Made by a program: the position numbers and the translations under genes. This document shows, one piece after another, positions 51,201 to 59,986 of a stretch of DNA of 64,000 nt (position 1 is its first letter; the number at the start of each line of letters is the position of its first letter). Under the pieces are notes generated by a model. That model worked only from the letters and a program-made list of their open reading frames with translations. It was not told the DNA's origin and searched no databases. The stretch lies in contig CAJUPT010000005.1 of NCBI GenBank assembly GCA_910588405.1, positions 1 through 64,000 of the forward strand, in the 5' to 3' direction. The stretch is from an uncultured Lachnospiraceae bacterium (GTDB lineage Bacteria; Bacillota; Clostridia; Lachnospirales; Lachnospiraceae).

Positions 51201-53389
51201 GCGATCCTGTCGTATTGCAGGATCCCAGCATAACCAAGGTTGACGAAGGCGGCGACTTCAATTATGAGCAGCCCCAAGCCCGCATGATGCGGTCCCGGAG
51301 TGCGGATGTCAATGTGGTGGTGATCCCCCGGACAATTACGAAGGACGGCAAGACCTATGCTTTGGATGAAGTCAGCAGTGCGGCCGGTTTGAAAGCGTTA
51401 GCCGAGGCCAAGAACATCACTGCTGATGTGATGGCTGACATTATCTATTCTCTAGACATGAAGGGAACGATCGGAACCGACACCGATACCTCCGACGGAA
51501 TTCCCGACAAGTATCAGGTGAAGATCGTCTATCAGGCTGCTCCTGAACTTGGAGGAACTGTAACAGGCACAAGCGGATATGTGACGCTTGAAAAAGCCGG
51601 CAAACTCAGCACGACAGGAGAGATCAGCGTTTCCTCCACAGCTACGGCTAATACCGGTTACTATTTTGTAAACTGGACGGCTGCGGCGACCGGACATGAC
51701 GGATGGAATTATGTGCCAGGCGACAATAAGGAGCTGACCTGTACAATCGGCGATGCCAGAGGCGGCGCAGTATATACGTTTACTGCAAACTTTGCCGGAA
51801 ATGAAGCATTGATAATTACGATTACAGGCAGCCATGATGAAGTGGATTACGATGGTCAGGAACATTCTGTGACCGGATACACTTACACTGTGGCGGATAA
51901 GAATGGCAGCGAAACCTCTCTTCCCGCCGGTTTGAACCTGACGACCACAAATCTCTGCATCGCAAAAGGAACTGCAGAAAATACCTATTATATGGGACTG
52001 ACAGTTCAGGATTTCAGTCTGGAAGGAACAGATCGGGATAAGTATGACATTACGATTAATGTTACGGATGGTTACCTGACGATCAAAGGGAAAGAGCTGC
52101 AGGTAAGCGCTCCTGACGTAACGATTACTTATGATGGCGAGACACACGGGGTAACGCCCGCGGCAACGATAGAAGGCGCTGTCATAACCGTAACCTACAC
52201 GGACTCCGACGGAAACCAGATTACAGGCGAGCCTAAGGACGCAGGAGAGTATACGGCGGCCATAACGGCTGAATTACCGGATGGCACTAAGTCAGAGGAT
52301 ACTGCGAAAGTGACAATCAACAAAAAATCGCTGATCGTAACTACCGGAAGCGGAAGCAAGGTCTATGACGGCACACCGCTGACGAACGGTACGGTTACGG
52401 TTGACGGAGCAGTGTCCGGCGAGGCTGTCTATGCGACTGCTACCGGCAGCCAGACTGCGGTAGGCAGCTCGGAGAACGGATTTACGATAGAGTGGGGAAG
52501 TGTGAAACCTGATAATTACGAGGTGGTTTCAAGACTGGGAACGCTGACAGTGACTGCGGCATCCACTCCGTCTACGCCGACACCAGATCCTACGCCGACA
52601 CCAGACCCGACGCCAACACCAGATCCAACGCCGACGCCGGACCCAACACCGACACCGGACCCGACGCCGACGCCAGATCCAACACCGACGCCGGACCCGA
52701 CGCCGACACCAGATCCGACGCCGACGCCCGACCCGACTCCAGCACCGAATCCGGTACCAACACCGGATCCGACCCCGTCGCCCGCACCTGAGCCTGCACC
52801 CGCAGCTCCGGTGGCAGCGGTACCTGCAGCGGCAGTACCGGCAGCAGTGGCGGCGATAACCCCTGCACCTGCGGCGCCTACGCCCGTACCGGCTACCCCT
52901 GTACCGGCCACGCCCACACCGGCCACCCCTGCTCCGGAAGAAGATCCGGAAGTAGAGATCGAGGATGAAAATGTGCCTCTGGCAGATGAACCCGAGACAC
53001 AGCCGGAAGACGAAAAACTGGCGGAGCTGGAAGACGAAGAGGTACCCCTTGCAGTGATCGAGGGCGGAAGCTGGGCGCTGATCAACTTTGCGCTGATGAA
53101 CCTGGCGGTTTACGAATCGCTGATGCTTCTGATCGGCTATTTCGTTCAGGTGAAGAAAGCGTCGGAAGAAAACGACAGGGAAACCGAGCGTAAACTAAAG
53201 AAGAAAGGCATCATGCGGGTAATCAGCCTGCCTGTGGCGCTGATCTCCGTGATTGCGTTCTTCCTGACAGAAGACATTACCCTTTCCGCCGGTTTTGTGG
53301 ACCGCTACACGATCGTCATGGCGATTATCGCAATCGCGCAGACCGCAGTCGTAGCCCTTTCCCGCAAGAAAGAGGAGGAAAAAGCGTAA
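48248..53389 (+). CDS. Giant repetitive surface protein (1713 aa)
   Basis: A secreted, membrane-anchored adhesin-like protein. Residues 1-30 are a signal peptide ending AVYADGGG. Residues about 40-190 are acidic low-complexity sequence with Asp every third position. Residues about 430-620 hold InlB/Listeria-Bacteroides-type repeats (YQLNYDTDGGSYV, GYEFKGWKDENGN, GYTFMGWAPAIN). Residues about 1200-1440 contain MBG/YDG-like beta domains (VTITYDGETHGV, VYDGTPLTNGTV), followed by about nine TPTPDP repeats, a Pro/Ala stretch and a C-terminal region with about three membrane helices and a KKEEEKA tail instead of a sortase signal. The start follows GGGGA; an earlier in-frame ATG would hide the signal peptide. 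Ligand unknown. Confidence 0.85.
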   Translation: MKFKRWKKLLVMLLITTMFLQNVAVYADGGGPSVTMETSETDAAADSSDMADTADESEPADISDESDVPDTSDTTDAPDVANVEGPVDESDAADAPDTTDASDTEDVADPADESDAADVPDTTDVPDTEDVAGAPDTMDVPDTADPVDVPDITDTADAPNAADVPDTTEVPDTTDVPDIADTPDETEEVEESIPAEVQAFVDAMANLPNASEVTIDNVVKISNVLNDEVISDGYALAGKSGEEEGWMTDEIRSACAKYEELFLAVSAVTDTESEIYYPDYSEPDILPEKTVAQVNNMFPGLSGKGTNGKLDTNGGTITKYVGESGFYRRCPLDRLYGARCGHLMLTLAPEGYCEFTVTYTNPQIISAVDYGVGYWYGDGLSGVPCLQANFDAQKPGNTTVAQTYYVNFLQDYGQYRCGTCGLATTFPKDYTWHKYKDTFSVTVRARYQLNYDTDGGSYVSPTIIDNTTTSAALNVTNVIPTKAGYEFKGWKDENGNMVSGSVTLNWSEGYGSKNNPVSKTLYAVWEETKTYTVIYKDGADSKVFGDESHGNLKVGEDTPSFLGRTTRDGYTFMGWAPAINPKVAAEDANDKGEIIYTATWQKNTYTVIWKHVDEDQASGVLVANNLPWAELHKVSNVTVSSEPTWETVKQNSNLNDPKSYTLNNVKYTWTDKWREEWDTEKTIKTYWAVYQPENQSNAPDKPTEQEVNSEVKKNSYKVAVVVYCKPGRHELGKFDCYNDDDGKSDVNIHPGRIKIGEVKGNAASGYTCDVTFLAEKYCAAYNKLKNTTGNKAHTLVDGEGDKTVTFKWNASEKKWELDNTTQPPVTFNVECLNPKLTSLQKERLTKAPDGVDLELDGITVNYDPNVVFVGDDAPQVTLLYKITVTGTAGAKYKVTDAGATHVGGDPLTGEIAENKTEAVIYVTKTFTKDNVVDGKLTNNATLESGDPVTPGNPNGTEGPANGNATGEAGAKKQYNVTINFKTDDSDPVVLQDPSITKVDEGGDFNYEQPQARMMRSRSADVNVVVIPRTITKDGKTYALDEVSSAAGLKALAEAKNITADVMADIIYSLDMKGTIGTDTDTSDGIPDKYQVKIVYQAAPELGGTVTGTSGYVTLEKAGKLSTTGEISVSSTATANTGYYFVNWTAAATGHDGWNYVPGDNKELTCTIGDARGGAVYTFTANFAGNEALIITITGSHDEVDYDGQEHSVTGYTYTVADKNGSETSLPAGLNLTTTNLCIAKGTAENTYYMGLTVQDFSLEGTDRDKYDITINVTDGYLTIKGKELQVSAPDVTITYDGETHGVTPAATIEGAVITVTYTDSDGNQITGEPKDAGEYTAAITAELPDGTKSEDTAKVTINKKSLIVTTGSGSKVYDGTPLTNGTVTVDGAVSGEAVYATATGSQTAVGSSENGFTIEWGSVKPDNYEVVSRLGTLTVTAASTPSTPTPDPTPTPDPTPTPDPTPTPDPTPTPDPTPTPDPTPTPDPTPTPDPTPTPDPTPAPNPVPTPDPTPSPAPEPAPAAPVAAVPAAAVPAAVAAITPAPAAPTPVPATPVPATPTPATPAPEEDPEVEIEDENVPLADEPETQPEDEKLAELEDEEVPLAVIEGGSWALINFALMNLAVYESLMLLIGYFVQVKKASEENDRETERKLKKKGIMRVISLPVALISVIAFFLTEDITLSAGFVDRYTIVMAIIAIAQTAVVALSRKKEEEKA
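48359..48810 (+). repeat. Asp-Xaa-Xaa triplet low-complexity repeat
   Basis: Imperfect 9-bp and longer units coding runs such as DTTDVPDTEDVA give a highly acidic stretch of about 150 residues with Asp in nearly every third position. Long open frames on the other strand here are by-products of the codon period. Confidence 0.85.
52573..52740 (+). repeat. 18-bp tandem repeat coding TPTPDP
   Basis: About nine units of ACGCCGACACCAGATCCx type with third-position variation, forming a Pro-rich stalk between the MBG domains and the membrane anchor. Copy number could vary by slippage. Confidence 0.9.
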
Positions 53390-53423
53390 GGCAACAGGCC
53401 TGAAAGAACAAAAAGATAGAAGA

Positions 53424-53473
53424 TAATTAATACGCCGCCATGCACAATAAAATCTGCATGGCGGCGTTAATTA
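53424..53473 (+). terminator. Terminator after the giant surface protein gene
   Basis: TAATTAATACGCCGCCATGCA pairs with TGCATGGCGGCGTTAATTA over about 10 nt. It is a strong stem with only a short T stretch. Confidence 0.7.
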
Positions 53474-53609
53474 TGACGCGCTGCCGGAATCCGGCTGGTA
53501 TATTTCACCATTTTTGGCCGCCGGTCATTTTATGATTGCAAATTTCTGAGATATATGTTACAGTAATGAGCACTGCAATCATCACAATGCCAACAGGAAA
53601 GGAACAGGA

Positions 53610-55853
53610 ATGAGGCGAAAGAAAACTTTAATTTGTATGCTTTTGGCAGTATGTCTGATGTGGACGGTCTGGCCGGAGCAGGCATCCGCGGACGGCGGGA
53701 GTATTATGGTAAACGGTGTCGATATTCTCCAGGCGGTGGATCGTACCGTACCGTGCGGAGGCGGCAGCGCGGTGTATGATGAAGGAACGAATACACTGAC
53801 GCTTAAAGATGCGGAAATCGGTCAGAATAACAGCGGCAGCGTTCTTACATTTGGAGTTGAAATCCGGAAAGAGGGCATTACTGTCAGATTGGAAGGAAGC
53901 AACACAATCGATGCTTGTCGTGGAATCTGGAGCGACAGCCCGTTTGTGATTCAGGGAGTAGATGGAGGCGGTCTTGTAGTTCGCGCAAGCAACAATCATG
54001 AACCAGGGATCATATTTTGTTGTGGAATTGGTATCAAGGATGGCGGGCTGACCGTCCATGACGCGAAAATTCAGATTGCTATGGAAAATTTAGATAATAT
54101 GAGCGGTTATGGAATCTACATCTGCGGTAGAGACAATTCGATTATGAATTCCCAGATCGAGATTACCGGACCGGCTTCCGCCTCAGGAGATCAAAGCGTG
54201 GTGGGAATCAACGGTACGGGAGCGAATTCCCTTACGATATCAGACCAATCCCAGATTACCATCTCCAATGTGAGCCAGGGAGTCAGCGTTTCAGGAGACG
54301 TTTCCGGAAAGCTGAGCTTTTCGGACAGTACTGTTAGAATAGACCGCGCGTCTCAGAGCGGGATTTCAGGGGAGAATCTGGAGATTGCGAATTCACATCT
54401 GACGACATCTGCCGGCAGTCGCATAGCTTTGCAGGCCAACCAGAATATAAGGATGATCGATTCTGAGGTGACTGCGGAATCGATAGAAAATAACGCGTTA
54501 TTATGCGCAAATCTTGAGGTGGCAAATTCCTCACTGACCACAAACGGCTACTGGCCGGCTTTATTCGTATTGCAAAACGCGGTGATCAGAGATTCTTCCG
54601 TCCATGCGGAATCAAGTGCGGACGTAGGCATCTTTAATCAGGGCGGAAATCTGGAAATCGCAGCTTCTACCGTGAATGCGGTATCTAATGTGGGAAACAG
54701 CGGCATTTTGACGAAGGGGGATCTGACGATCAGCGATTCCGATGTTACTTCCACCGGAAGTGACGGCGGTTCTTCCATTAAGGCCACCGGCAGTGTGTCG
54801 GTGACGGGGGGAACGACGGAGATCGGAGCGGGAAGCATTACCGCGGCCGGCGCTATGCAGATCGGCGGTGTGATTACCGCGAACGGAACCGTATCCTTTG
54901 ACAAAATTCATGCAGGGAGCGGCAGCGTGACCTTTGCCGGCGCGGACTATGAGGCAGTGGATGCCGCGATTGCGGGAGCGCAGAATCTGAAAAGAGAGGA
55001 CTATAAAAATTTTGAGATTGTAGACGCGGCAATCGGCGCGGTTGTCCGGGGAAAAGATATCAGGGAGCAGGCGGTCGTGGACGAATATGCGGAGGCGATC
55101 CGGGCTGCCGTGGCAGCGCTGGAGCCGGTATCGCCGGTTCCGGTGATCGAGGGCGCGGATCAGATGGCTGTTATCGGTGAAAGCGGCGATATTGTGATCA
55201 GAGCGGACAAGGCGTTTGATCAGTTTGTCAGCGTACTGGTAGACGGAATCGAAATCGGGGCGGACTGTTATACGGCCGAGTCCGGTTCCACCGTGATTAT
55301 GCTGAAGGCGGACTATGTGAATACGCTGTCGCCCGGAAACCATACCATTGGCATTCGCTTTACGGACGGCCTGGCGCAGACCACGCTGACGCTGAAAGAA
55401 AAAGAAGACCCGGAAGATCCTCCGGAGAACCAGCAGCCGGGAGACGCTGACGGTTCTCAGCCGGGAGATTCGGGGAATTCCCAGCCGGAGAAACCGGGAG
55501 ATTCGGGGAATTCCCAGCCGGAGAAACCGGGAGATTCGGGCGATTCTCAGCCGGAAAATCCGGGAGATTCAGGAAACGCCCAGCCGGGAAATTTGGGAAA
55601 TCAGGGCAACACTCAGCCGGATAATTCCGGAACTGCGGATAACGGTTCGGATGCCGCACCGGAAAACGGACAACCGGAAAACATTTCAAATCCGCCGGCA
55701 GAACCGGCCCGGTCCCTTTCTCAGGACCTGCTCCCGGGACAGAAGATCATAGATCAGTCTCCCCACACCGGCGATCCCGCGTCGATTGGATGGCTGCTGA
55801 TGCTGATGGCTGCTTCGGCGATGGGGATGTCCGTGGGAAGAAGACGGATTTAG
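53610..55853 (+). CDS. Beta-helix surface protein with SPxTG-type sortase signal
   Basis: A 747-aa cell-wall protein. The signal peptide (about residues 1-28) ends at EQASADGG. Residues about 60-460 form parallel beta-helix-like repeats with recurring LEIANSHLTT, LEVANSSLTT and LTISDSDVTS units. A short Ig-like domain follows (about 510-600). Next is a Pro/Gly/Asp/Asn linker with near-identical 11-12 residue repeats (QPEKPGDSGNS), and then SPHTGDPASIGWLLMLMAA and GRRRI, a sorting signal of the SPxTG/LPxTG kind. Adhesion or glycan binding is plausible. A degenerate fragment of this gene lies at about 62587. Confidence 0.85.
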   Translation: MRRKKTLICMLLAVCLMWTVWPEQASADGGSIMVNGVDILQAVDRTVPCGGGSAVYDEGTNTLTLKDAEIGQNNSGSVLTFGVEIRKEGITVRLEGSNTIDACRGIWSDSPFVIQGVDGGGLVVRASNNHEPGIIFCCGIGIKDGGLTVHDAKIQIAMENLDNMSGYGIYICGRDNSIMNSQIEITGPASASGDQSVVGINGTGANSLTISDQSQITISNVSQGVSVSGDVSGKLSFSDSTVRIDRASQSGISGENLEIANSHLTTSAGSRIALQANQNIRMIDSEVTAESIENNALLCANLEVANSSLTTNGYWPALFVLQNAVIRDSSVHAESSADVGIFNQGGNLEIAASTVNAVSNVGNSGILTKGDLTISDSDVTSTGSDGGSSIKATGSVSVTGGTTEIGAGSITAAGAMQIGGVITANGTVSFDKIHAGSGSVTFAGADYEAVDAAIAGAQNLKREDYKNFEIVDAAIGAVVRGKDIREQAVVDEYAEAIRAAVAALEPVSPVPVIEGADQMAVIGESGDIVIRADKAFDQFVSVLVDGIEIGADCYTAESGSTVIMLKADYVNTLSPGNHTIGIRFTDGLAQTTLTLKEKEDPEDPPENQQPGDADGSQPGDSGNSQPEKPGDSGNSQPEKPGDSGDSQPENPGDSGNAQPGNLGNQGNTQPDNSGTADNGSDAAPENGQPENISNPPAEPARSLSQDLLPGQKIIDQSPHTGDPASIGWLLMLMAASAMGMSVGRRRI

Positions 55854-55889
55854 TTACATAGTTTAACAGTTTATGAAACAATTTTTCCT

Positions 55890-55936
55890 GCCGGAAATCA
55901 GGACTTGGCAACTGCCTGATTTCCGGCTTTTTGTAT
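55890..55936 (+). terminator. Terminator after the beta-helix surface gene
   Basis: GCCGGAAATCAGG pairs perfectly with CCTGATTTCCGGC over a 12-nt loop, then a T run. Confidence 0.85.
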
Positions 55937-56023
55937 TTTAAAGAAAAGTTTTCCTTTTTTGCACGGAAATCCGATTTTCAATCGTTATATAGGTGTAAGG
56001 CATTTGAAAAAGGAGTATGTAAG

Positions 56024-56275
56024 ATGAAAGAGGATAAGATACGCGAGCTGGTGGAGACGTATTCGGATATGGTTATGAGGAGCGCCTATCAGAACTGTTT
56101 TCATAAGTCCGACAGCGAGGATATCACCCAGGAGGTTTTTATCAAACTGCTTGAAAACATGGAGCGGTTAAAGGATGACGAGGGTTATCTGAAAGCCCGG
56201 CTGATCCGGGTGACGGCGAGTTTATCGTCCATCAGATGTGGTTTCTGGACAACAGCATCTTAAACGGGAAAAAGT
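56024..56275 (+). pseudogene. Deletion-scarred copy of the ECF sigma/anti-sigma locus
   Basis: The first 193 bp, and about 75 bp upstream, match the intact sigma gene with few changes. At the word GACGG it jumps to the middle of the anti-sigma gene (matching 43571 onward), and after GGGAAAAAG it jumps again to the sequence beyond the anti-sigma terminator (44409 onward). The result is a 79-codon frame without sigma region 4. It retains its ribosome site and upstream sequence. Confidence 0.85.
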
Positions 56276-56371
56276 ATCCGACAAAAAGTATCCGGCAAAA
56301 CGCGCCGGTACACAAGGGTACGATTTGCTATGACGCATCTTGCCGGATTGGAAAAGATTGGATGAAAATTC

Positions 56372-56521
56372 TTAGATTCTGGTAACGAACAGATAAATCA
56401 GCTTCTTCATACTCTTCATCACTGTTTCCACATCCGTGCTCTGTTCTTTAGCGATCTGTTCCGCGGCGATGCGGAAGGCTTCCAGGGTATCTCCTTCAAG
56501 GGAGGTCGCGTATTCGGCCAT
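56372..56521 (-). CDS. Small ORF downstream of UroD-6
   Basis: 49 codons reading MAEYATSLEGDTLEAFRIAA and ending KKLIYLFVTRI, preceded by AAGAAAGGA and located 33 bp after the UroD-6 stop. It is helical and acidic at the start, basic and hydrophobic at the end. No family recognised. Codon use looks natural and it shares the operon direction, so it may be a real small protein of the demethylase operon. Confidence 0.45.
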   Translation of the reverse strand: MAEYATSLEGDTLEAFRIAAEQIAKEQSTDVETVMKSMKKLIYLFVTRI

Positions 56522-56554
56522 AGTATCGGTTCCTTTCTTTGAATATGGTATTTG

Positions 56555-57730
56555 TCAGTACCTGCCGTTCTCGGTTACATATTCACACGCGGCAATGACA
56601 TTTTCCGGCGTGCCGTCGTTCATGGTCATCAGGGTTTTGTCGGTGGAGAAAATATAGCCGCCGCCGGGAGCCAGGAGATCCAGGCACTTTTTGGCGCTGG
56701 CGATCACCTCTTCTTTCGTGCCGAAGCGGAGGGTATCTACCGACATGCCGCCCATGATTATCATACGGCTGCCCAGCCGTCGTTTGATTTCCGCCAGTTC
56801 GTCGATGTTTCCGGTTTCAAAGAGCCCTACGAACTTGGTGTTCTCCGGCAGCTCCTGCAGAAGATCCAGGTACGGCATCCAGTTGTTCTCCATAAAGAAG
56901 TAAATGGAGTAGCCCCGCTTTACCGCCATCTCTTCCAGATATTTTTTCATAAACGGAAGATATAATCTGGCAAAATCCTTGGGTCTTAAATAGGTAGGCA
57001 GATGGAGCGGCGAGAACAGTACTTTCCGGTCCGGCGGCGTCGCGGTATCGTTGAACATCTCCATAATATAGTCGTACAGGGCAAGGCAGGCCTCCAAAAG
57101 CTGCTGCGAATGCCGTCTCACATCCAGGGAAATCCCCACGAAGTCCCGCAGGTAATCCAGCATGATATCCGGGGAGAGGAAATTGGTTCCCCTGACGATC
57201 AGCGGCATGCCCAGTTCCTTTTCAATGCGGGCATTAGGCACTTGATTATATTTGATAAATGCCAGATTGTCGGCGTAAGCCTGTTTGATGATCTCCACCT
57301 TTTTTTCCAGGCTCGCGTTCCGGAAAATTTCAAATTTGCGGGGAATCAGAACGTTGGCGAAGAATTTCATGGGATCTTCGGCCAGCAGTCCGTATTCCTC
57401 CGGTTCCATTAAGTGTCCGCCGCTGCCCTTGATCTGTACGCCGTTGTCGGAACAGGTATAGATTCCTTCTCCGACTTTTTCGGCCAGATTCAGAGGAACG
57501 GTATTGGACGTGCTCATCAGGGCGTCCATCGGAACGTGCTCCGTCATATATTTTGCCGCCCGGAAAATTTCCTCCGGGTCTTCCGTAAATGCTTTTTTTA
57601 CGCTGATTCCGGCAAACTGATACATCCAAGTGTTCATATTGGGGACTACCGGAACCCGGTCCGGCAGCTTCCGGCTCATCACATCGTCGAAGCGCCGGAT
57701 TCGCTGTTCATATAATTCATTCATATCCAT
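56555..57730 (-). CDS. UroD-superfamily methyltransferase of the MtvB type (UroD-6)
   Basis: A 391-aa barrel protein, longer than the other five in the window. RRFDDVMSRKLPDRVPVVPN is the family start and MIIMGGMSVDTLRFGT with GGGYIFSTDKTLM the end. The H-x-C zinc motif is absent; FFMENNWMPYLDLL stands in its place. In acetogens, UroD-type proteins encoded with a corrinoid protein and a methyl-THF transferase remove O-methyl groups (MtvB-like), so demethylation of a methoxylated compound is the leading guess. The start at MDMNELYE follows AGGAGG. Confidence 0.75.
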   Translation of the reverse strand: MDMNELYEQRIRRFDDVMSRKLPDRVPVVPNMNTWMYQFAGISVKKAFTEDPEEIFRAAKYMTEHVPMDALMSTSNTVPLNLAEKVGEGIYTCSDNGVQIKGSGGHLMEPEEYGLLAEDPMKFFANVLIPRKFEIFRNASLEKKVEIIKQAYADNLAFIKYNQVPNARIEKELGMPLIVRGTNFLSPDIMLDYLRDFVGISLDVRRHSQQLLEACLALYDYIMEMFNDTATPPDRKVLFSPLHLPTYLRPKDFARLYLPFMKKYLEEMAVKRGYSIYFFMENNWMPYLDLLQELPENTKFVGLFETGNIDELAEIKRRLGSRMIIMGGMSVDTLRFGTKEEVIASAKKCLDLLAPGGGYIFSTDKTLMTMNDGTPENVIAACEYVTENGRY

Positions 57731-57813
57731 ATCGGATAAACCTCCTATTAATTTTTTATGTATTCTCAAAGTTCTGCAGTGCCTGATTCCGAGAGTACAT
57801 TTTTAAATCTACG

Positions 57814-59259
57814 TTAGAACAAAAACCTTGCCACAGGCCAGAAGATCAGCATAACGGTCACATACATCATGGCGATCAGCAGCAGGCTGAATTTCATGGT
57901 CTCGCCGCCGGTGATATATCCGTCTTTCTGGGCCAGGGCGACGAAACCGCTTCCGCCGGGGGTGGCGATTCCCATGTTGCAGAGGATCGCGACAAGGACG
58001 CCGTAGGCGGTGACGTAGCTGACAGACGTCACGCCCAGCAGGGGAGGAACGCAGACGGTGATGCCGATGATGCCGGTTACGCCGTTGGAGGCGAAGTTGG
58101 TGACAAAGATCACGAACAGCAGGAATACGGCCGCGAGAACACCGGCGGGGAGCTGATCGGCAAGCGGCGCCACCAGCGCTTTCAGAAATACGTTGATTCC
58201 GCCGGACTCCATGTTAAATGCCGATGCGTACAGGAAGATACAGGCGATGAAGATCACGGTTGTCCAGTGGATTTTTTTGACTGCCGTTTCATACTTCAGT
58301 ACAGGTTCGCCCTTGACTTGAATCGCGCATACGATGGCTACGGCGATCAGCGAGAGGATGGACGCGCCTACGCTGTTCAGTTTTTCCGCCACGGCGGGAA
58401 GGATAAGTCCGATAAAATCGGGAAGCAGCCAGGCGATGATCAGGCCGACATAAACGACCAGAGAGACGATTCCTTTCTGATCCAGCCGTTGCAGATCCTT
58501 GCGCCGTTCCATGGCGTCATAGCTGGCGAATTTACTGCAGTCAGGACGTACGAACCATTTGATGATGGCCAGGGTCAGCAGCAGCGTGACAAGGGAAAGG
58601 GGAATCCCGACGATCATATATTTGATCCAGGATACGGTCTCGCCGGTAATCGCCGCCAGAGAGTTCAGCATCAGCATGGGTACGGGATGGCCGATGGGCG
58701 TCGCGCCGTTGCCCACACAGGTGATCCACAGGATGCCGAAATACAGCGATTTGGAGAACTTGTCCTCGACCGTATAGCCAAGACTGTCCAGAATGCTTTT
58801 TCCGAGGGCCAGGAAAATGATCATAACGGCCGTCGCTTCCATGAAATAGCAGATGAACAGATTGGCCAGCAGGAACATGAACAGAAACATATAAGGCTTT
58901 TTGTTCACGATTTTCCTGGTGATAAACCAGTTGGCGATCAGCCTGGTCACGCCGTTTTCCTCCAGCGCGACACAGAGAATCAATGTGCCGATGCAGATGA
59001 CCGTGGTGGAATTTCCGAAGGAATTTCCCATAATTGTGGAGGCCGGGGCGATTCCTGTAAAGGCCAGCAGACTGATTGACAGCATACTGGTCCATCCGGT
59101 GCCGTAGGTGATCCACAGATAGACCGTGGAGATAAACAGAGACAGAGCGGAAGCGCCGGCAGGCGTAAGCCCCATATCTATGCAGCTGCTAAGAAGCAGG
59201 CGCGTGGCCGCGAAGAGTATGACTGCGATCAGAATATGTTTGTTGCGTGATTTTTTCAT
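57814..59259 (-). CDS. SLC13/DASS-type anion transporter
   Basis: A 481-aa protein with about 12 membrane segments and the two-fold pattern of divalent anion:Na+ symporters. The first half carries IMGNSFGNSTTVICIGTLIL, and the second has ATPGGSGFVALAQKDGYI near the end, with N-G-V-T and S-N-T-like motifs. It lies between UroD-6 and the corrinoid protein gene, so it probably imports the acidic substrate that the operon demethylates. Substrate unproven. Confidence 0.8.
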   Translation of the reverse strand: MKKSRNKHILIAVILFAATRLLLSSCIDMGLTPAGASALSLFISTVYLWITYGTGWTSMLSISLLAFTGIAPASTIMGNSFGNSTTVICIGTLILCVALEENGVTRLIANWFITRKIVNKKPYMFLFMFLLANLFICYFMEATAVMIIFLALGKSILDSLGYTVEDKFSKSLYFGILWITCVGNGATPIGHPVPMLMLNSLAAITGETVSWIKYMIVGIPLSLVTLLLTLAIIKWFVRPDCSKFASYDAMERRKDLQRLDQKGIVSLVVYVGLIIAWLLPDFIGLILPAVAEKLNSVGASILSLIAVAIVCAIQVKGEPVLKYETAVKKIHWTTVIFIACIFLYASAFNMESGGINVFLKALVAPLADQLPAGVLAAVFLLFVIFVTNFASNGVTGIIGITVCVPPLLGVTSVSYVTAYGVLVAILCNMGIATPGGSGFVALAQKDGYITGGETMKFSLLLIAMMYVTVMLIFWPVARFLF

Positions 59260-59312
59260 ATGTTTTCATCCCCCTGTGATTGCTTATGTACTTGCGTGAT
59301 TTTTTTAAATGC

Positions 59313-59957
59313 CTAACATGAAAGGCTTGCCCAGGCTTTGCAGGCCTGAATGGTTTTCTGCGGGCTCTGCGCCCATTCGTCCGCTCCGGTAACTTTCTGG
59401 GCGTTCTCGGATACGGGAGCGCCGCCGATCAGCACTTTTACGTCGTCCAGGCCGGCTGCTTTTAAGGCTTCCACCGTTTCTTTCATGGAATCGATGGCCA
59501 GCGTCAGCACGCCGGACAGAAGAACGATTTTAATCTGATGTTCTTTCACTGTTTTTACGATTGTTTCAGGAGCCGTGTCGATACCCAGATCAATGACCGT
59601 AAAGCCGTTGGCTTCCAGCATGGCCTTCACGATATTTTTACCGATATCATGGAGGTCATTTTTTACCGTGCAGAGGATTACTTTTGTGCCGGCATTTCCC
59701 GGGTCTTCTCCAGTCACCAGAGCGTCTTTCAGAATGCCCACGGCCTGGGTCATCAGTTCGCCGGCGTAGATCAGATCGCCCACGAAATATTCGCCCTGTT
59801 CGAAAAGGTCTCCCACGGTGTCCATACCTTTCTGGCAGGCGGCCATGGCCTGATCGGCTTCTTTTCCGCCTTCGGCCATCACCTGATTCAGCAGTCGTAC
59901 CATCGCGTCCTCATCCAGGTCGCCCATGGCCTGTGCCAGTTCTTCAAAGTTAATCAT
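59313..59957 (-). CDS. Corrinoid (B12-binding) methyltransferase protein, MtaC/MtvC type
   Basis: A 214-aa methyl carrier. Residues about 1-85 are the helical cap (EQGEYFVGDLIYAGELM) and residues about 90-214 the cobalamin-binding domain, with the lower-axial His in NDLHDIGKNIV (D-x-H-x-x-G), followed by VIDLGIDTAPE, LLSGVLT and a final G-G in VLIGGAPV. It accepts a methyl group from UroD-6 and hands it to the methyl-THF transferase. The normal length is about 210 aa. It depends on the cobalamin made by the neighbouring operons. Confidence 0.93.
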   Translation of the reverse strand: MINFEELAQAMGDLDEDAMVRLLNQVMAEGGKEADQAMAACQKGMDTVGDLFEQGEYFVGDLIYAGELMTQAVGILKDALVTGEDPGNAGTKVILCTVKNDLHDIGKNIVKAMLEANGFTVIDLGIDTAPETIVKTVKEHQIKIVLLSGVLTLAIDSMKETVEALKAAGLDDVKVLIGGAPVSENAQKVTGADEWAQSPQKTIQACKAWASLSC

Positions 59958-59986
59958 TTCTTCTTCCTCCTTTTATAGTTTCACGA

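Noticed and set aside
52573..52740. Possible CRISPR-like array
   Set aside because: The units are contiguous 18-bp coding repeats with no spacers and no cas genes nearby.
52516..53085. Minus-strand Gly/Val/Ser-rich frame resembling a repetitive protein
   Set aside because: It is the shadow of the TPTPDP repeat, with no ribosome site or signal peptide.
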